From NCBI RefSeq assembly GCF_001021385.1, contig NZ_CP011773.1, positions 186,001 through 250,000 of the forward strand: 64,000 bases of DNA, given 5' to 3'. This stretch comes from Mycobacterium sp. EPa45 (GTDB lineage: Bacteria; Actinomycetota; Actinomycetes; Mycobacteriales; Mycobacteriaceae). Positions 47,107-55,227 of this stretch are shown here, piece after piece (positions within the stretch are counted from its first letter, which is position 1; each line of letters begins with the position of its first letter). A model generated the notes under the pieces. That model was not told the origin of the DNA, ran no database searches, and saw nothing but the letters and a program-made list of their open reading frames with translations. Both the position numbers and the translations under genes were made by a program.

Positions 47107-48143
47107 GGCTGTACGAGCACCCGGATCGGATCGCCCTCGGCGTGGTCGAGAATGCGGATGCCGTCGGCGATGTACTCGAGCGGGATGATCTGGCTGATCG
47201 AGCGCGACAGATCCAGCCGGCCCCGGGAGACCAGCTGCGCCAGCGTCTCGATGTCCTTGTTGTGATAGCCGAGGTGGCCGAGCACCTGCCGTCGCGTCAG
47301 ACCGAACATCGACGTGGGTCCGACCGTTGGCGACTCGGCGCTCATGCCGACCCCGACCAGCCGGCCACCGCTGGTCAGTGAGTTCAGGGCCTGCTCGAAG
47401 GTGACCTTGAGCCCGACGGCGTCGAAGGCGACGTCGAGTCCGCGCCCGCCGGTGATCTCGGCCAGCTTGTCGGCGAAATCCGGGTCGCGCGAATCGAATG
47501 CGTAGTCGGCGCCGAGCTCGAGTGCCCGGTCGCGGACCGCTGCGTTGATGTCGACCGCGATGATCGGTACGGCCCCGACCAGCCGGGCGAGTTGGACGAT
47601 GTGGGTTCCGACGCCGCCGACGCCCCATACCCCGACCGATTCGCCGATCACCACCTTGCCGGTGTTCACCACCGCGCCGAACGGGGTGGACACCGCGTCG
47701 GCAAGGATCGCGGCCTGCTCCAGCGGCACATTGTCCGGAACGCGGGTCAGGCCCGCGGCCTGCGCGACGGTGTACTCCGCCCACGCGCCGTCGTAGGCGA
47801 ACGCCATGAGCTGCATCCGCAGGCAGGTGGCCATGTCACCGCGGCGGCAGTTCGCGCACTGCCCGCACGGCCGCCCCGCGGCGACCACCACCCGGTCACC
47901 CTCGGACCATCCGGTCACTCCGGGGCCCAGCTTGGCGATCGTGCCGGAGGCTTCGTGGCCCTGGATCACCACGGGACGCTGCGCGGGGAAGGTGCCGTTG
48001 ATCAGGCTGAGGTCGGAATGGCAGATGCCGCAGAACGCCACCTTGACCAGGACTTCGCCCTCGCCCGGCTCGGGGATCGGGACATCTTCGAGCACAACGG
48101 TTTTGGTGTCGGCGTAGAAGCGTTCCGCGCGCATGGTGCCCAA
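47103..48143 (-). CDS. zinc-dependent alcohol dehydrogenase
   Basis: A 346-residue MDR enzyme. Catalytic zinc ligands are in FCGICHSDLS (about residues 37-46) and GHEASGTIA (His about 62). The structural zinc cysteines are in GRPCGQCANCRRGDMATC. The cofactor site is VGVWGVGGVGTHIVQLA (about residues 170-186). It oxidises an alcohol or reduces an aldehyde with NAD(P). A strong GAGGAG site lies 5-6 bases before a TTG at 48143, which I take as the start; ATG 48134 is three codons downstream with poor spacing. It heads an operon with methyltransferase and TIGR03085-like genes. Confidence 0.88.
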   Translation of the reverse strand: MGTMRAERFYADTKTVVLEDVPIPEPGEGEVLVKVAFCGICHSDLSLINGTFPAQRPVVIQGHEASGTIAKLGPGVTGWSEGDRVVVAAGRPCGQCANCRRGDMATCLRMQLMAFAYDGAWAEYTVAQAAGLTRVPDNVPLEQAAILADAVSTPFGAVVNTGKVVIGESVGVWGVGGVGTHIVQLARLVGAVPIIAVDINAAVRDRALELGADYAFDSRDPDFADKLAEITGGRGLDVAFDAVGLKVTFEQALNSLTSGGRLVGVGMSAESPTVGPTSMFGLTRRQVLGHLGYHNKDIETLAQLVSRGRLDLSRSISQIIPLEYIADGIRILDHAEGDPIRVLVQP

Positions 48144-48210
48144 TTTCTCCTCCTCAGGTCAGTCACAAACGTACGCCGCGGGTCCGCGGCGCAGGCCTAG
48201 AGTGGGCAAT

Positions 48211-48666
48211 ATGTCTCCCAAGTTCGCCACCGCCGACTCCGTCGACCTCGACCGGCTGTTGGAGTTCGTCCGTCCCCGGCACCGCATGGTGCTGACCACC
48301 TTCCGCGCCGATGGCTCCCTGCAGAGTTCTCCCGTAACCGGCGGAGTCGATGAGCAGGGCCGGCTGGTGATCGCCAGCTATCCGCAGCGGGCCAAGGCGG
48401 TGAACGTCCGCCGGACCGGGCGCGCCAGCGTGGTGGTGCTCTCCGACGAGTTCAATGACGCCTACGTCCAGGTCGACGGGCCAGCCGAAGTGATCGACCT
48501 GCCCGAGGCCGTCGAGCCGCTGGTTGACTACTTCCGCGCGGTGGCCGGCGAGCACTCCGACTGGGCCGAGTATCGGGAGGCGATGGTGAAGCAGGGCAAG
48601 TGCCTGATCCGGGTCACTCCGCAGCGCTGGGGTCCGGTGGCGACGGGCGGCTTCCCGCCGTCGTGA
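48211..48666 (+). CDS. PPOX-class F420-dependent enzyme (Rv1155-like)
   Basis: A 151-residue split-barrel protein. The N-terminal sheet has RHRMVLTTFRADGSLQSSPVTGGVDEQGRLVIASYPQRAKAVNVRRTGRASVVVLSDEF (about residues 24-82), typical of the pyridoxamine-phosphate-oxidase-like F420-binding group. It likely uses F420 or a flavin for an unknown reduction. Its last 53 bases overlap the convergent sucrase/ferredoxin-like gene, and both frames look genuinely coding there. Confidence 0.82.
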   Translation: MSPKFATADSVDLDRLLEFVRPRHRMVLTTFRADGSLQSSPVTGGVDEQGRLVIASYPQRAKAVNVRRTGRASVVVLSDEFNDAYVQVDGPAEVIDLPEAVEPLVDYFRAVAGEHSDWAEYREAMVKQGKCLIRVTPQRWGPVATGGFPPS

Positions 48667-49537
48667 GCGACGCCAGCGTGTAAACCCGCACCCGGCCCGG
48701 CACTTTGGCGTGGCATTGCGACAGCAGCGGCTCGGAGAGCTCCTCGTTCAGTACGACCTCGACGGGCTCTGGATCGGCGCCCAGCACCACGCGGGTGATG
48801 CCATCGCCCGACTCGACGCTCAGCGGCGGGAACGCATCGATGCGGTCGTCGCCGGTGGCTTCGCGGGCGAAATGCTGCGCGGCCTGGACGGCGTGGGGCA
48901 GTGACGTGCGGCCGCGCAGGAATCGGTCGTCCAGCCGGCCATCCAGGGCGCGCGCCACGAGCGCGGCCGCATCGGTGCCGTCCACCCGTCCGTAGCACAA
49001 GCCGACAGGCAGTACGAGCATCGTCGCCGCGAACCGGTCACCGCCCAGATGTGAACACTCCCAGGCGAATTCGGGGTAGGCGGCCGATATCTCGGCCGCG
49101 GCCGAGCGACCCCGCACCGCGCAACACATGTCGTGACGGCCGTGTGCGCAGACCGCTACCAGCGGATCCGACAAGGCGGCACCGTCGGAGCCGTCCAGCG
49201 CGAGGTCGAGGTACCCGCGCGGGCCGTCGACCTCGCCGGCGTACAACGCCTCACTGCCGACGGCGCACTGCGCGACGAACCAGCGCCACCGCGGGGTGGC
49301 CGCACGGCGGCCGTGCTTGCGGATCGCCGCAATCCGCATCCCCGCCGCCTCGGCACGCCGCACGACGGCCAGCCCGAGCTTCGGATCGATGGATGCCGGC
49401 GACTCCAGAAACGCCGAAGACCCCCAACCGCCGGACAATTCGAGCAGCAGCCACGATGTGCCTGCCGACGCCGTGCCGTACATCGGGTCGTTGCGGGCCA
49501 GCGACTGGTCGCTGCAGCCGTCGCCGGATCTGCTCAT
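48614..49537 (-). CDS. sucrase/ferredoxin-like [2Fe-2S] protein
   Basis: A 307-residue protein of the Suc_Fer-like family, a thioredoxin-like ferredoxin fold related to yeast Apd1. Cluster-ligand candidates lie in VCAHGRHDMCCAVRG (about residues 129-143) and WECSHLGGDRFAATMLVLPVG (about 159-179), with Cys and His residues at the expected places. It probably carries electrons. Its start overlaps the stop of the JmjC oxygenase gene by four bases (ATGA), so it may supply electrons to that locus (inference). Confidence 0.82.
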   Translation of the reverse strand: MSRSGDGCSDQSLARNDPMYGTASAGTSWLLLELSGGWGSSAFLESPASIDPKLGLAVVRRAEAAGMRIAAIRKHGRRAATPRWRWFVAQCAVGSEALYAGEVDGPRGYLDLALDGSDGAALSDPLVAVCAHGRHDMCCAVRGRSAAAEISAAYPEFAWECSHLGGDRFAATMLVLPVGLCYGRVDGTDAAALVARALDGRLDDRFLRGRTSLPHAVQAAQHFAREATGDDRIDAFPPLSVESGDGITRVVLGADPEPVEVVLNEELSEPLLSQCHAKVPGRVRVYTLASLTTAGSRPSPPDPSAAE

Positions 49538-50739
49538 CGCAGCTGCACGGGGACGACGACCGCTTCCCTGAGCAGCCGCCGGATCAGCACTGCGCCGTCG
49601 GCAGCGTCGAGGCCGGGCAGGGCGGCCGACCGCAGCACGTCACCGCGGTGCAGTGCGTGCACGGCCTCGGCGCAGGATGCGGGGAAGGTGATGGTCCGGT
49701 CGGGTAGCCGCAGCACCACCCGGTCTGCAGTCCGTTCCAGGGTGCTCACGAGCCCGTGCCGCCAGCGCACCTCGATCTCAGCCTCCTCGGCGGCGAGGGT
49801 GGCCAGCGGGCGGACCGCGACAGGCCGGGTCTGCGAGGCATAGCGTTTGGACAATCGCGTAGCCGCCCCGGAGCCCAGTGTTGCGGCGTTGTCGCGCAAG
49901 GCCGCCACGACCTCGGCCATCACCTTGTTCACCGTCGCCACGGCCTCGTCCTGGTCTGTCGGCGTGCGGCCCATCGGGAGGGATTGGCGAAAGGCCTCGA
50001 TGCTCGACAACTCGTCGAGCACCGCGCGGGCGACGTCCAGACCGGTGGTCGCCGAGACTCCGACAGTCAGATGAATCGACGTCGTATCGAGAGCCTCGGC
50101 GGCGTGCAGCCAGCCCCGCGGCAGATAAAGCGCGTCACCTGCAGTCAGCACGGTGTCGATCACCGGCGCGCCGCGCACCCGGTCGGCGATCGCCGCCCGG
50201 TGCTCGGTCCACGGCTGAGACGGCAGGGGATGGTGATGCACCGGCTCGTGCACCACCCAGCGCTTCTGCCCGGACACCTGCAGAACGAAGACGTCGTGCA
50301 CGTCGTAGTGCGGCTCGAAACCGCGGTTGCCCGGTGGCGTGATGTAGGCATTGGCCTGCACCGGGTGTCCGATGTCGTCGACGGCATGGCGGACGAACTC
50401 GATCAGTGGGGGCCACAGGCGGTGTAGCCCCTGCAGAACAACCGTTGCGCCCGAGCTCAATTCGGCGAGCACCTTCGCCGAGTCGACCTGATCGGTGATC
50501 TCGGCGCCGAATCCGGCCGGCCCCAGATAGCAGTCCTTGGCCAGGATCTCGCCGTCGCGGGCCAGCCTGACGAAGGGTGCGCGAACGCCGCGCTCGGCGA
50601 TCAGCTCGTCGACTGCCCCGGGAGACAGCAGGTCGCTGAAGTCCCGGGGCAGGTCGACGGACTTGCTGAGTAGCGGCTTACGGCCCCAGTACTCGTCGGC
50701 GAACGTCTGTGCGTCGACCGCACTGCAGCGGCTCAGCAT
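49534..50739 (-). CDS. JmjC/cupin-4 2-oxoglutarate oxygenase (ROX-like)
   Basis: A 401-residue protein of the cupin_4/JmjC family, related to ribosomal oxygenases. The Fe(II) facial triad is visible: His144-x-Asp146 in GFEPHYDVHDVF and His212 in LYLPRGWLHAAEAL. A dimerisation and winged-helix-like region follows (230-401). ROX enzymes hydroxylate His or Arg in protein substrates using Fe(II) and 2-oxoglutarate. ATG 50739 starts seven bases after the stop of a repeat-rich peptide gene and lacks its own ribosome site, implying coupling. The longer frame merely reads the peptide repeats out of frame. Confidence 0.87.
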   Translation of the reverse strand: MLSRCSAVDAQTFADEYWGRKPLLSKSVDLPRDFSDLLSPGAVDELIAERGVRAPFVRLARDGEILAKDCYLGPAGFGAEITDQVDSAKVLAELSSGATVVLQGLHRLWPPLIEFVRHAVDDIGHPVQANAYITPPGNRGFEPHYDVHDVFVLQVSGQKRWVVHEPVHHHPLPSQPWTEHRAAIADRVRGAPVIDTVLTAGDALYLPRGWLHAAEALDTTSIHLTVGVSATTGLDVARAVLDELSSIEAFRQSLPMGRTPTDQDEAVATVNKVMAEVVAALRDNAATLGSGAATRLSKRYASQTRPVAVRPLATLAAEEAEIEVRWRHGLVSTLERTADRVVLRLPDRTITFPASCAEAVHALHRGDVLRSAALPGLDAADGAVLIRRLLREAVVVPVQLR

Positions 50740-50746
50740 GAAGAGG

Positions 50747-50932
50747 TCAGGCGGTTCCGTCGGCTCCGCCGTCGTGGCCTTCGGGGTTGGCGCCGCCGTC
50801 AGCGGTGCCTTCGCCGGCACCATCCGCGGTTCCGTCGGCACCGCCGTCGTGGCCTTCGGGGTTGGAGCCGCCGTCAGCGGTGCCTTCACCGCCGGGGGTG
50901 GAGGTGGTCATGTCGTCATCGTCGAGCGCCAT
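50747..50932 (-). CDS. repeat-containing 61-aa peptide, candidate modified-peptide precursor
   Basis: A 61-residue peptide starting MALDDDDMTTSTPG. The rest is two near-identical 25-residue units (GEGTADGGxNPEGHDGGADG then TADGA; the second copy is cut at 22). It is rich in Gly, Asp, Ala and Thr, has two His (one per repeat), and has no Cys, Lys or Arg. The ribosome site GAAAGGA stands 6-7 bases before the ATG. It sits just upstream of a JmjC oxygenase and opposite a C39-like peptidase, which suggests a ribosomally made precursor whose repeats are the modification sites. Alternatively it is a secreted or structural peptide. I do not recognise the family. Confidence 0.7.
   Translation of the reverse strand: MALDDDDMTTSTPGGEGTADGGSNPEGHDGGADGTADGAGEGTADGGANPEGHDGGADGTA
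50753..50891. repeat. 75-bp-period tandem direct repeat in the peptide gene
   Basis: Bases 50753-50816 and 50828-50891 match at 61 of 64 positions with a 75-bp offset. The three differences are consistent with slow drift after duplication. The period is a multiple of three and keeps the peptide frame. It is not a CRISPR array: only two units are present and the repeats are coding. Confidence 0.85.
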
Positions 50933-51031
50933 GTCGATCCTTTCTCACACGCGCACAAGCGCGGCACACTGTGCAGGGATTGGTTGATTGGGAGTTACCG
51001 CACCGACCGAGAACGAAACAGGGCAGAGCAG

Positions 51032-51550
51032 ATGGATGTGTCCGGCTGGCCGCGCCAGCGCGACGGCGTGAGCTGCGGGCCGAGTGTCGCGGTGATGGCG
51101 GGCGCACTGCTCGATGCCGACTACGGCGCCGCTTTGCGGGCCGAGCAGCCGCAATCGTGGTTCGACGCTGAACAGGCTCGGGTGCACCGCGCGGTCAACG
51201 TGGTGTGGCCGCATGCCCTGGGCACCACCCCCGCCGGAGTGGCACGGGCGATGACCGCGCACAGCGCCGCCCGGGGGGTGCGCTACCGGTGGCGGCCGGC
51301 GCGGTGCGGGGACCGATTGGCCGACGTCTGCGACGCGGTGGGCGCGGGGTGGCCGGTAGCGATGCTGATCGGTGCGGGGCTGCCGCGGCATTGGGTGCTG
51401 CTGGTCGACATCGACGGCGCCACCCTGCGCTGCTACGAGCCGTCATCCGGGGCGCTGCTGGACGTCGCGATCGGCGACGTCCGGCACGGCCGGTTGACGC
51501 GCCTGGGATTTCCGCGCGCGTTCGCGTTCGTGACGCCGCACTGTGTTTGA
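51032..51550 (+). CDS. C39-like cysteine peptidase family protein
   Basis: A 172-residue papain-like fold protein. The probable nucleophile Cys15 is in RQRDGVSCGPSVAVMAGALL, the GxxCGPxxxxM pattern of C39-like peptidases. His120 is in LPRHWVLLVDIDGATLRCYEPSSG. At the expected acidic position it has Glu-Pro (YEPSSG) where relatives have Asp-Pro. There is no signal peptide or ABC domain. It is divergent from the repeat peptide gene with starts 99 bp apart, so it may process that peptide (inference). The frame is open far upstream, but those codons are antisense to the oxygenase. Confidence 0.75.
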   Translation: MDVSGWPRQRDGVSCGPSVAVMAGALLDADYGAALRAEQPQSWFDAEQARVHRAVNVVWPHALGTTPAGVARAMTAHSAARGVRYRWRPARCGDRLADVCDAVGAGWPVAMLIGAGLPRHWVLLVDIDGATLRCYEPSSGALLDVAIGDVRHGRLTRLGFPRAFAFVTPHCV

Positions 51551-51602
51551 AGAGGTGGCGAGCGGGCATGCGGGCGTTGACCCCAATTGCGAGGAGAATC
51601 CC

Positions 51603-52781
51603 ATGCGCGCAGTGACCTGGCAGGGCCGCCGAAACGTCGCGGTCGACACCGTTCCCGACCCTCAGATCAAGGAGCCGACCGACGCGATCATCCGCGTCAC
51701 GAGCACCAACATCTGCGGATCCGATCTGCACCTGTATGAAGTTCTCGGTGCTTTCATGTCGCCGGGTGACATCCTCGGCCACGAAGCGATGGGCGTCGTC
51801 GAAGAGGTTGGCGATCAGGTCGGTGAGCTCAAAGTCGGTGACCGCGTGGTGATTCCGTTCAACATCTCCTGCGGGCACTGCTTCATGTGTGGTCAGGGTC
51901 TGCAAAGTCAGTGCGAGACAACGCAGAACCGCGATCAGGGCACCGGCGCCGCCCTGTTCGGCTATTCCAAGCTTTACGGCGAGGTGGCGGGCGGGCAGGC
52001 TGAATACCTGCGCGTGCCGCAGGCCAACTACACCCATATCAAGGTGCCTGTCGGCGGCCCGGACGATCGGTATGTGTACCTGTCCGACGTGTTGCCGACC
52101 GCCTGGCAGGGTCTGGAGTACGCCGACGTGCCCGACGGCGGCACGCTGGTGGTGCTCGGCCTCGGCCCCATCGGGTCGATGGCCTGCCGGATCGCGGCGC
52201 ACCGAAATCGGCACCGGGTCATCGGCGTCGATCTGGTGGCCGATCGGTTGGAGCGGGCACGGCCCTACTGCGACCAGGTGATCGACCTTCGCGACGGAGA
52301 TGTGGTGGAGCGGGTGCAAGACCTCACCGAGGGGCGCGGCGCCGACTCCGTGATCGACGCGGTGGGGATGGAGGCGCACGGTTCGCCTGTCGCCGAATTC
52401 GCCCAGACCGCAGCGGGATACCTGCCGTCACCGGTGGGCCGGGCGGTCATGCGCAACGCCGGTGTCGACCGGTTGGCCGCACTGCATACCGCGATCGCCG
52501 TGGTGCGCCGCGGCGGGACCATCTCGTTGTCGGGTGTCTACGGCGGCGCGGCGGATCCGATGAACCTGATGGTGATGTTCGACAAGCAGATTCAGCTGCG
52601 CATGGGGCAGGCCAACGTGAAGCGGTGGATTCCGGACATCATGCCGCTGCTCACCGATGACGACCCACTCGGAGTGGACACGTTCGCCACTCATCGGCTG
52701 CCGTTGTCGGACGCGCCGAAGGCCTACGAGTCTTTCCAGAAGAAAGCAGACGGCATGGTGAAAGTGGTTCTAAAACCGTAG
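51603..52781 (+). CDS. zinc-dependent alcohol/formaldehyde dehydrogenase-like MDR
   Basis: A 392-residue MDR enzyme resembling glutathione-independent formaldehyde dehydrogenases. Catalytic zinc ligands are in TNICGSDLHLYE (Cys about residue 38) and LGHEAMG (His about 61). Structural zinc cysteines are in ISCGHCFMCGQGLQSQC. The cofactor motif is LVVLGLGPIGSMACRIAA (about residues 182-199). It likely oxidises an aldehyde or alcohol with NAD. The ATG follows GAGGAGAA. It sits between the peptide locus and the mymA-like operon and could serve the latter, since the M. tuberculosis mymA operon also contains an alcohol dehydrogenase. Confidence 0.87.
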   Translation: MRAVTWQGRRNVAVDTVPDPQIKEPTDAIIRVTSTNICGSDLHLYEVLGAFMSPGDILGHEAMGVVEEVGDQVGELKVGDRVVIPFNISCGHCFMCGQGLQSQCETTQNRDQGTGAALFGYSKLYGEVAGGQAEYLRVPQANYTHIKVPVGGPDDRYVYLSDVLPTAWQGLEYADVPDGGTLVVLGLGPIGSMACRIAAHRNRHRVIGVDLVADRLERARPYCDQVIDLRDGDVVERVQDLTEGRGADSVIDAVGMEAHGSPVAEFAQTAAGYLPSPVGRAVMRNAGVDRLAALHTAIAVVRRGGTISLSGVYGGAADPMNLMVMFDKQIQLRMGQANVKRWIPDIMPLLTDDDPLGVDTFATHRLPLSDAPKAYESFQKKADGMVKVVLKP

Positions 52782-52803
52782 GTTTGGGGGCCCGGCTGGA
52801 CGG

Positions 52804-53697
52804 CTATTCGCCGGCGGCTTCGGCACCGCGCGCGATGAGATCGCCGAGCAGTTGCGCCACAGCCGATTCCACCGCCGCCTCAACCGACGCCGCCAGCGTC
52901 GAGCTGACTGCGGTCAGCGCCTGGGTGCGGAAGCGCACCAGGGTGGTGATCAGGGCGGTCACCTCGACGTCATCGGGTACCGCCGCACCGGGGTTCACCT
53001 TCTCCAGAACCTCCTCGACACCGGCCTGAACCAGGATGGTGCTGATTTGGTCGAGCAGCGGTGACACCTGCTCGTGGATGTCGATGAGCTTGTCCAGCCG
53101 TACCCCGAAATCCCGGATGTCGGTGAGCACGTCGACGAGGGTGGGCCGCACCACCGTGGCTGTCTCCGCGTCGTCGATGCGGATGATGCCCAGCGCGACC
53201 AGCCGCTCGAACGCGGCGTCGTCGTCGATCAGCTTCCGCGCCTGCGCCAGCCCCATCCGCCGAGGCTTCTCGGTGGCCCAGCTGCCCGCGATCGCCGATT
53301 CGAGCCCGAGCATGTCGCCCAGGTCCTTGCCCTGTTCCCAGGCCGACAGCATTTCGTTGACATGCGAGATGTTGTAGCCCCGGTCAAGCATCGAGGTGAT
53401 CAGCCGCAGCCGGGTCAGGTGGGTGTCGTTGAACAGCGCGATGCGCCCGACACGCAGCGGCGGGTGCAGCAGACCGCGGTCGCGGTACACGCGGATGTTG
53501 CGGGTGGTCGTGCCGGCCAACTGGGCCAGTTCGTCGATCCGGTACTCGCCGGAGGCCGCGGAACCGTGCGGCTTGACCGCGGCGTCGAACAACTGCGACA
53601 CCGCCGCCTCGACGACGTCCCGGGAACCACGGCGGATCCTGCGCAGAATCCCCGGAATCGGCCCGGTCGGCTGGCGAGGCGGCTTGGTGTCGGACAT
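52804..53697 (-). CDS. MerR-family transcriptional regulator
   Basis: A 297-residue MerR protein. The N-terminal HTH is YRIDELAQLAGTTTRNIRVYRDRGLLHPPLRVGRIALFNDTHLTRLRLITSMLDRGYNI (about residues 52-111), preceded by a basic tail (GILRRIRRGSRDV). The C-terminal effector region is long, helical and Val/Ala-rich with no Cys metal site, so it probably senses an organic ligand. It is the last gene of the minus-strand operon with the FMO, five bases past that gene's stop, and probably regulates that operon. Confidence 0.86.
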   Translation of the reverse strand: MSDTKPPRQPTGPIPGILRRIRRGSRDVVEAAVSQLFDAAVKPHGSAASGEYRIDELAQLAGTTTRNIRVYRDRGLLHPPLRVGRIALFNDTHLTRLRLITSMLDRGYNISHVNEMLSAWEQGKDLGDMLGLESAIAGSWATEKPRRMGLAQARKLIDDDAAFERLVALGIIRIDDAETATVVRPTLVDVLTDIRDFGVRLDKLIDIHEQVSPLLDQISTILVQAGVEEVLEKVNPGAAVPDDVEVTALITTLVRFRTQALTAVSSTLAASVEAAVESAVAQLLGDLIARGAEAAGE

Positions 53698-53702
53698 CCG
53701 GG

Positions 53703-55226
53703 TCAGCCCGTGGGGACCCGGCGCAGTTCGCGCTCGGATGCGGCTCCGAGCGCGCACCTGTCGTAGTCCTCGATCCGGAACCGGCGCATCTGTCGAAGAT
53801 ACTGCGTGGCGAAGCCCGGGAACATCGAGGCGTTGAAACCGTCGGGGGTCAGGTACCAGCTCTGGCAGCCCGTCATCCATGTCGTCTTCGTCAGCCGCTG
53901 CTGGAGCCGCTCGTTGTAGCGCCGCTGGACCTCCGGGCGCACGTCGAGAATCCGCAGGTCTTGATTCAGGATGGTCGTGATGCCCGCGACGGCGTAGTCG
54001 ATCTGGCCCTCGGCATAGACCAGCAGGGAATTGTGGCCGGGGCCGGAGTTGGGCCCGGTCATGAAGAACATGTTCGGGAAGCCATGTGCGCTGGCGCTCT
54101 TGTACGCCTGCGCGTGCCCGGACCATTCGTGCTGCAGTGTGCGACCGCCCAGGCCCGTCACCGGAAACGGCGGCCCGGTCAGGTGGACGTCGTACCCGGT
54201 GGCGAAGACGATGGCGTCGAGGTGGTGTTCGATACCGTCGCTGGTGCGGATCCCGGCGGGGCTGATCGTCGCGATCGGCCAGTCGATCAGCTTGCAGTTG
54301 TCCCGCTGCAATGCGGGGTAGTAGTCGCTGGAGATGAGTAGCCTCTTGCAGCCGGGGGTGAAGCGCGGGGTCAGCTGTCGGCGCAGCCACGGGTCGGATA
54401 CCGAGGCGCGCAGGTGCAGCCGACCCAGTTTGGCCACCAGACCGGATAGCGGGGTGTCCCACACCAGTGCGGTGGCGCTGGCCTCGTGACCCCAGAACAG
54501 CGCCTGGCGCAGGAGTTCCTGTGTGGCAGGCACTTTCGAGAACACAGTGCGGGCCAACGGGTGCAGCTCAACGTCGTAGCGGGGCAGTACCCACCCCGGC
54601 GTGCGCTGGAACACCTTGACGAAGGCCGCGGTCTTGACCAGTTCGGGGACGATCTGCACGGCGCTCGCACCGGTGCCGATGACGGCGACTCGTTTACCGG
54701 CGAAGTCGTAGTCGTGATCCCAGGCTGCGCTGTGGATCTTGGGGCCGTGGAAGGTGTCGATGCCCCGGATCTGCGGCCAGGTGTGGTCAGCCAGCGGCCC
54801 GGCGGCCAGCACCACGGTGCGGGCCTGGAACCGCTCACGGTTGTCGGTATCCGCGGTCCACACGCCGGTGCCTTCGTCGAAGCTGAGCCCGGTGACCTCG
54901 GTGCCGAACCGGATGGACGGCCGAAGGCCGTGCCGGTCGGTGAACTCCTCGATGTGGGCGCAGATCTCCGCGCCGGACGGGTAGGCGCGCGACCAGTCCG
55001 GATTCTTGACGAAGGAGAAGGAGTACAGCAGCGACGGGATGTCGCAGGCGACTCCCGGGTAGGTGTTGTCGCGCCAGGTACCACCGACCCGGTCGCTGCG
55101 TTCGACGATGACGACGTCGTCGACGCCGGCCTCGCGCAGTTTGATCGCCGCACCCAAGCCGCTGAAACCGGCACCGACGATGAGGGTGTCGTGCACGCGG
55201 GTGCGCGTGAGCGTCTGCGTGGCCAT
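53703..55226 (-). CDS. flavin-containing monooxygenase, Baeyer-Villiger type (MymA-like)
   Basis: A 507-residue class B flavoprotein monooxygenase. The FAD motif is LIVGAGFSGLGAAIKL (residues 15-30), followed by VGGTWRDNTYPGVACD. The Baeyer-Villiger fingerprint FHGPKIHSAAWD (FxGxxxHxxxW) is near residue 160, and the NADPH motif is VAVIGTGASAVQI. It inserts oxygen next to ketones using NADPH and O2. Its operon of esterase, SDR, diiron protein and FMO resembles the M. tuberculosis mymA (Rv3083) operon. It starts one base after the upstream gene's stop. Confidence 0.9.
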   Translation of the reverse strand: MATQTLTRTRVHDTLIVGAGFSGLGAAIKLREAGVDDVVIVERSDRVGGTWRDNTYPGVACDIPSLLYSFSFVKNPDWSRAYPSGAEICAHIEEFTDRHGLRPSIRFGTEVTGLSFDEGTGVWTADTDNRERFQARTVVLAAGPLADHTWPQIRGIDTFHGPKIHSAAWDHDYDFAGKRVAVIGTGASAVQIVPELVKTAAFVKVFQRTPGWVLPRYDVELHPLARTVFSKVPATQELLRQALFWGHEASATALVWDTPLSGLVAKLGRLHLRASVSDPWLRRQLTPRFTPGCKRLLISSDYYPALQRDNCKLIDWPIATISPAGIRTSDGIEHHLDAIVFATGYDVHLTGPPFPVTGLGGRTLQHEWSGHAQAYKSASAHGFPNMFFMTGPNSGPGHNSLLVYAEGQIDYAVAGITTILNQDLRILDVRPEVQRRYNERLQQRLTKTTWMTGCQSWYLTPDGFNASMFPGFATQYLRQMRRFRIEDYDRCALGAASERELRRVPTG

Positions 55227-55227
55227 C

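Noticed and set aside
50740..50889. N-terminal extension of the JmjC oxygenase frame into the repeat region
   Set aside because: The extra 50 residues are the peptide repeats read in another frame (APLTAAPTPKATTA). The peptide frame has the ribosome site, and the oxygenase family starts at the internal ATG.
50753..50891. CRISPR-like direct repeats
   Set aside because: Only two copies, long unit, no spacers, and the repeats encode a peptide in frame. No cas genes nearby.
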